Positions 7,543 through 9,857 of a DNA stretch of 9,857 bases are shown in pieces. Source of the DNA: Planctomycetota bacterium (lineage in GTDB: Bacteria; Planctomycetota; Phycisphaerae; FEN-1346). The position numbers and the translations under genes are program-made. Each line of letters opens with the position of its first letter. Position 1 is the first letter of the stretch. The notes under the pieces are model-generated. The model saw only the letters and a list, made by a program, of their open reading frames with translations. It searched no databases and was not told where the DNA came from. The DNA is taken from NCBI GenBank assembly GCA_026386995.1, contig JAPLMO010000343.1, positions 1-9,857 on the forward strand. The letters run 5' to 3'.

Positions 7543-7771
7543 GGGTATCCGGGGGAGGTCTTCTGGCTTGCGATTCGTCCTACTCGGCCCGGCCTTCCCG
7601 CCCGCGGGCACATGCGTCATGCCTGCAGGCAGTGGCCACCCTCTGAAATCTCATATCTGGAATCTCAAATCTCAGATCTCAGATGTAAAGATAACAGACG
7701 GGCCTTTCGTCCTCGCTCACAGCGGCGGGACCGCGGCGGATTTTAACCGCCTTCCCTGTCCCCGGATCCCT
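7543..7771 (-). ncRNA. Cobalamin (adenosyl- or methylcobalamin) riboswitch
   Basis: Reading the minus strand 5' to 3', the conserved core elements occur in order. The P1 5' strand GGGATCCGGGG (7760-7770) is followed by AGGGAAGGCGG, a TTAAAAT loop and CCGCC, then GCGGTCCCGCCGCTGTGAG, matching the consensus AGGGAA...GGTGAAAATCC...GCGGTCCCGCCACTGTAA. Next come GCCACTG (7630-7636), GGGCGGGAAGG (about 7593-7603) and the B12-box variant AAGCCAGAAGACCTCCC (7553-7569). The P1 3' strand CCCCGGATACCC (7543-7554) closes the 5' strand with a single bulged A. The variable arm between the GCTGTGAG and GCCACTG blocks holds a heptamer repeat. With the terminator at 7451-7487, B12 binding should switch off the DUF4465 gene. 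Confidence 0.93.
7641..7689. repeat. Heptanucleotide tandem repeat inside the riboswitch variable arm
   Basis: On the plus strand the units are in strict 7-nt phase: ATCTCAT (7648-7654), ATCTGGA, ATCTCAA, ATCTCAG, ATCTCAG (7676-7682), flanked by more diverged units (CTCTGAA, ATGTAAA). The consensus is ATCTCAN. The minus-strand RNA can fold its ends together (CTGAGAT with ATTTCAG). The low-GC tract stands out against the GC-rich surroundings. Confidence 0.8.
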
Positions 7772-7789
7772 ATTCACTTGTCGAGGACC

Positions 7790-7817
7790 ACTATACCACA
7801 GATTCCCGGTTCGTCAA
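7790..7817 (-). promoter_or_regulatory. Promoter driving the riboswitch and DUF4465 gene
   Basis: On the minus strand, TTGACG (7812-7817) and TATAGT (7790-7795) are separated by 16 bp, with both boxes one or two mismatches from the sigma70 consensus. Transcription would begin near 7783, about 12 nt before the riboswitch P1 strand, so the whole aptamer is transcribed. Confidence 0.7.
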
Positions 7818-7863
7818 GCACCAAGATCGCCCGGCGCCGACGGATAAGCAACCGCCAATAGAC

Positions 7864-7891
7864 TTGACCCACTCGGCGGTTGCCTTAGAAT
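7864..7891 (+). promoter_or_regulatory. Promoter of btuFC, giving a probable leaderless mRNA
   Basis: TTGACC (7864-7869) and TAGAAT (7886-7891) are 16 bp apart. The predicted transcription start (about 7897-7900) falls at or within three bases of the btuF ATG (7900), and no Shine-Dalgarno precedes that ATG. The facing minus-strand -35 box ends at 7817, leaving 46 bp between the two divergent promoters. Confidence 0.6.
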
Positions 7892-7899
7892 CGCGTGCG

Positions 7900-8817
7900 A
7901 TGCGACCGGCCACCACCTATCTTGTGCTGCTTGTCGGGCTTGCTTCCGTCGCCGCGCTTGCGGCGGGCTGCGCCGGCAGTGCGCCGTCGGCGCCGCCGGC
8001 TGGCGAGGGCAAGCCGCTGCGTATCCTCAGCCTTACGCCGAACGTCACGGAGATCCTCTTTGCGATGGGCCTGGGCGGCCAGGTGATCGGCCGCTCGACG
8101 TACTGCACGTATCCGCCCGAGGTCCAGGCCGTTCCTGCGGTCGGCGACACGCTGCAACTGAACCTTCAGGAAGTCATCCGCCTCAGGCCGACGATCGCGC
8201 TGGTGATCACCCGGCGAGAGGAAGTCCCGCGGCGCCTCCAGGGGCTGGGCGTCCGTTGCGTGGCGATTCAGTCGGACCGCATGAACCAGATGCTCGACGC
8301 CATCCGCACGATCGGGCGCGAGACCGGCCACGAGGCCGACGCCCAGGCCCTGCTGGACCGCATCCAGGCGGACTTGGGCGGCGTGCGCCGAAGCGTCGCC
8401 GGCCTGCCGCGCCCCAAGGTCCTCTTCGCGTTTCCCATGACGGTCGGCTCGTCGCGGATCATGGTGGCCGGCCGCGGCACGTTTGTTGACGATCTTCTGG
8501 ACGTGGCCGGCGCCGAGAACGTCTATCCCGAAACGGCCGACTGGCCGAGCATCGGTCCGCAACAGGTCGTGGCGCTGGCGCCAGAGGTCGTCATCATCAA
8601 CGCCACCGGCGAGGACGCCCCGCCCGACCGGGCCGAGGCCATCCGTCGCGCGTGGGATAGCCTGACGAGCGTTCCGGCCGTCGCCAAGGGCCGCATGCAC
8701 ATCCTGACGGAGCCGTACCTGACGATCCCCGGTCCGCGCGTCGGCCAGGCGGCACGGCTGCTGGCAGAGACGATTCACCCCGAACTTCGCAGCGGGCGGG
8801 AGGGGGCGAAGCCGTGA
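7900..8817 (+). CDS. btuF: Cobalamin-binding lipoprotein of a B12 ABC importer
   Basis: This 305-aa extracytoplasmic solute-binding protein would deliver vitamin B12 to the BtuC permease. The N-terminus is a lipoprotein signal with lipobox LAAG before C24, followed by a Ser/Pro/Ala-rich tether (25-38). The mature TroA/BtuF-like fold begins with RILSLTPNVTEILFAMGLGG (41-60), then GRSTYCTYPPEV (64-75) and VPAVGD (78-83), the usual start of B12-type binding proteins. The second lobe has a long helix (128-165) and ENVYPETADWPSIGPQQVVAL (206-226), with a Trp at 215 where BtuF proteins often have one. ATG 7900 is preferred; the in-frame TTG at 7864 is the promoter's -35 box. Siderophore-binding relatives look similar, but the GRSTYC.YPPEV motif and the adjacent cobalamin riboswitch support B12. 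Its stop overlaps the btuC start by 4 bp. No riboswitch lies on its own leader. Confidence 0.87.
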   Translation: MRPATTYLVLLVGLASVAALAAGCAGSAPSAPPAGEGKPLRILSLTPNVTEILFAMGLGGQVIGRSTYCTYPPEVQAVPAVGDTLQLNLQEVIRLRPTIALVITRREEVPRRLQGLGVRCVAIQSDRMNQMLDAIRTIGRETGHEADAQALLDRIQADLGGVRRSVAGLPRPKVLFAFPMTVGSSRIMVAGRGTFVDDLLDVAGAENVYPETADWPSIGPQQVVALAPEVVIINATGEDAPPDRAEAIRRAWDSLTSVPAVAKGRMHILTEPYLTIPGPRVGQAARLLAETIHPELRSGREGAKP

Positions 8818-9809
8818 GAGTCCGCCCCTTCACATCTCGCGGGTATCTGCTGTCCATCCTGGTCGGCTTCGGGACCTGGGCCGTGGTGGCGGCCGTGGCC
8901 GTGGGGATCGGCGGGCGGCTGTGGGCGTGGGACTCGGTGCCACAGATGCGCGACGCGCTGAACCTGCGGCTGGAGGCGGTCTTGACGGCCAGCGTCGTGG
9001 GGGCGGCGCTGGCGCTGGCCGGCCTGGCGTTCCAGGCGCTCCTCAGGAACCCGCTGGCCGAGCCGTACATCCTTGGCGTCTCGGGCGGGGCGGGCCTGGG
9101 CTTTATCCTTTCGTACCTTTTCCTGAGCGTTGCGCTGGCGCCCCTCCTCGGGTTTGCGGGGGCGCTGGCAACCGTCCTCATCGTCTATTCCGTTGCGCAG
9201 CGGCGCGGACGCCTCGAACCGTACACGCTCCTTCTGAGCGGCGTCATCATCAATGCCGTCTACGGCGCGGCAATCATGCTGCTGGCGGCGCTGGTAAAGC
9301 CGGAGCAGCGAGGCGACATCGCCGTCTGGATGATGGGCAACATCGGCGCGTTCGGGTCGCAATGGGGCCTCGTCGGCGCCGTCGGCGCCTTGGCGGCGGG
9401 CGGGGGGGTCCTCTTCGCGTTCCTGGCCAAGGGGTTCAACCTTGTGGCGGTCGGCGAGGATACGGCCGGCGCCCTGGGCGTCGACGTGGGGCGGTTGCGC
9501 CTCGTGACGTTCGTGGCCGCAAGCCTTGTGACGGGCGCCTCGGTGGCCCTGGCGGGGCCGATCGGGTTCGTGGGGCTCATCTGTCCGCACCTGATGAGGA
9601 TGCTCCTGGGGCCGGACCACCGGCGCCTCGTACCGGCGACGCTCTTCTTCGGGGCGGCGTTTCTGGTCCTGGCGGACTTTGCCGCCTGCCTCTGGGAAGG
9701 CGCCGGGAACCGGGCCCTTCCGGTGGGCGTTCTGACGGCGATGTGCGGCGGACCGTTTTTCATCTACCTTCTGAGGACGCGATGGCGCAGAACAATGGAA
9801 ACCCGTTAG
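8814..9809 (+). CDS. btuC: FecCD-family permease of the B12 ABC importer
   Basis: This 331-aa inner-membrane permease would form the translocation dimer with an ATPase partner (BtuD) and accept cargo from BtuF. The FecCD/BtuC hallmarks are in order: ALALAGLAFQALLRNPLAEP (65-84), YILGVSGGAGLG (85-96), GEDTAGALGVDVGRLR (214-229, the cytoplasmic coupling-helix region), GPIGFVGLICPHLMRMLLGP (248-267) and LPVGVLTAMCGGPFFIYLL (302-320). Hydrophobic segments fit the usual ten-helix layout, and the length matches the family. The start is GTG 8814, with GGAGGGGG just upstream; the GTGA overlap with the btuF stop indicates translational coupling in one operon. Substrate assignment comes from BtuF and the riboswitch context; the permease sequence alone cannot separate B12 from siderophores. 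Confidence 0.88.
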   Translation: MRVRPFTSRGYLLSILVGFGTWAVVAAVAVGIGGRLWAWDSVPQMRDALNLRLEAVLTASVVGAALALAGLAFQALLRNPLAEPYILGVSGGAGLGFILSYLFLSVALAPLLGFAGALATVLIVYSVAQRRGRLEPYTLLLSGVIINAVYGAAIMLLAALVKPEQRGDIAVWMMGNIGAFGSQWGLVGAVGALAAGGGVLFAFLAKGFNLVAVGEDTAGALGVDVGRLRLVTFVAASLVTGASVALAGPIGFVGLICPHLMRMLLGPDHRRLVPATLFFGAAFLVLADFAACLWEGAGNRALPVGVLTAMCGGPFFIYLLRTRWRRTMETR

Positions 9810-9857
9810 CAGGTGACGAGCCTCCGAAGAAGGGGACTGCACCCTTTTCCGGCAGTT
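9782..9857 (+). CDS. Possible start of a third gene at the btuD position, cut by window edge
   Basis: An ATG at 9782 overlaps the end of btuC by 28 bp and stays open to the edge, reading MAQNNGNPLAGDEPPKKGTA and a few more residues. An ABC ATPase (btuD) is expected here, but these 25 residues show no ATPase motif. The KKGTAPFSGS part is encoded by a palindrome-like sequence that may be a dispersed repeat, so the true start, or the gene itself, may lie further right. Confidence 0.25.
   Translation, partial: MAQNNGNPLAGDEPPKKGTAPFSGS
9827..9857. repeat. Possible REP-like palindromic element at the right edge
   Basis: Just after btuC, AAGAAGGGGACTGCACCC is followed by TTTTCCGGCAGTT. It contains AAGGG...CCCTT and ACTGC...GCAGT inverted pairs. 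From memory, similar AAGGGGAC...CCCCTTTT palindromes are dispersed between genes in planctomycete genomes. Only one, cut, copy is visible, so this is a suggestion only. Confidence 0.3.

Noticed and set aside
7641..7689. CRISPR-like array
   Set aside because: The units are 7 nt with no spacers; it is a simple tandem repeat inside the riboswitch.
7864..7899. TTG at 7864 as the btuF start
   Set aside because: It is the -35 box of a good promoter and lies upstream of the predicted transcript start; ATG 7900 begins a proper lipoprotein signal.

Overview
The window is GC-rich and looks like a chromosomal segment from a member of the Planctomycetota, most likely Phycisphaerae-like. The evidence is a pseudopilin with the planctomycete-style C-terminal HGG...NVLFADWHV motif, a PEP-CTERM-anchored DUF4465 protein, and a decayed beta-sandwich/TPR protein. 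This assignment rests on gene types, not on a marker gene.

Left part, all on the minus strand. Positions 1-789 hold the 5' part of mtnP (5'-methylthioadenosine phosphorylase), cut by the window edge. Positions 946-2850 encode a membrane HD-GYP/GAF cyclic-di-GMP phosphodiesterase with an unusual cysteine cluster between its transmembrane segments. Positions 2961-4688 encode only the C-terminal half of the carbamoyl-phosphate synthase large subunit, as a free-standing gene, so carB is split in this genome. Positions 4854-5556 hold a clear pseudogene with two in-frame stops and a frame jump.

Central part, minus strand. A 262-aa pseudopilin-like gene (5621-6409) lies downstream of a DUF4465/PEP-CTERM gene (6531-7322). 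The 577-bp gap between DUF4465 and btuF (7323-7899) is regulatory. It contains a sigma70-type promoter, a complete cobalamin riboswitch on the minus strand with a heptanucleotide repeat in its variable arm, and an intrinsic terminator that would act as the expression platform for the DUF4465 gene.

Right part, plus strand. A divergent btuF-btuC pair (B12-binding lipoprotein and FecCD-type permease) overlaps by 4 bp. Its promoter would start transcription almost at the btuF ATG, giving a leaderless mRNA. A possible third gene, at the btuD position, begins at the right edge.

Taken together, 6531-9857 looks like a B12 acquisition locus. B12 represses a secreted, membrane- or envelope-anchored DUF4465 protein through the riboswitch, and the BtuFC transporter is read the other way. 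DUF4465 proteins of Bacteroidetes (BtuH) are, as I recall, surface B12 binders. A PEP-CTERM-anchored planctomycete counterpart under riboswitch control is the most interesting feature of the window.
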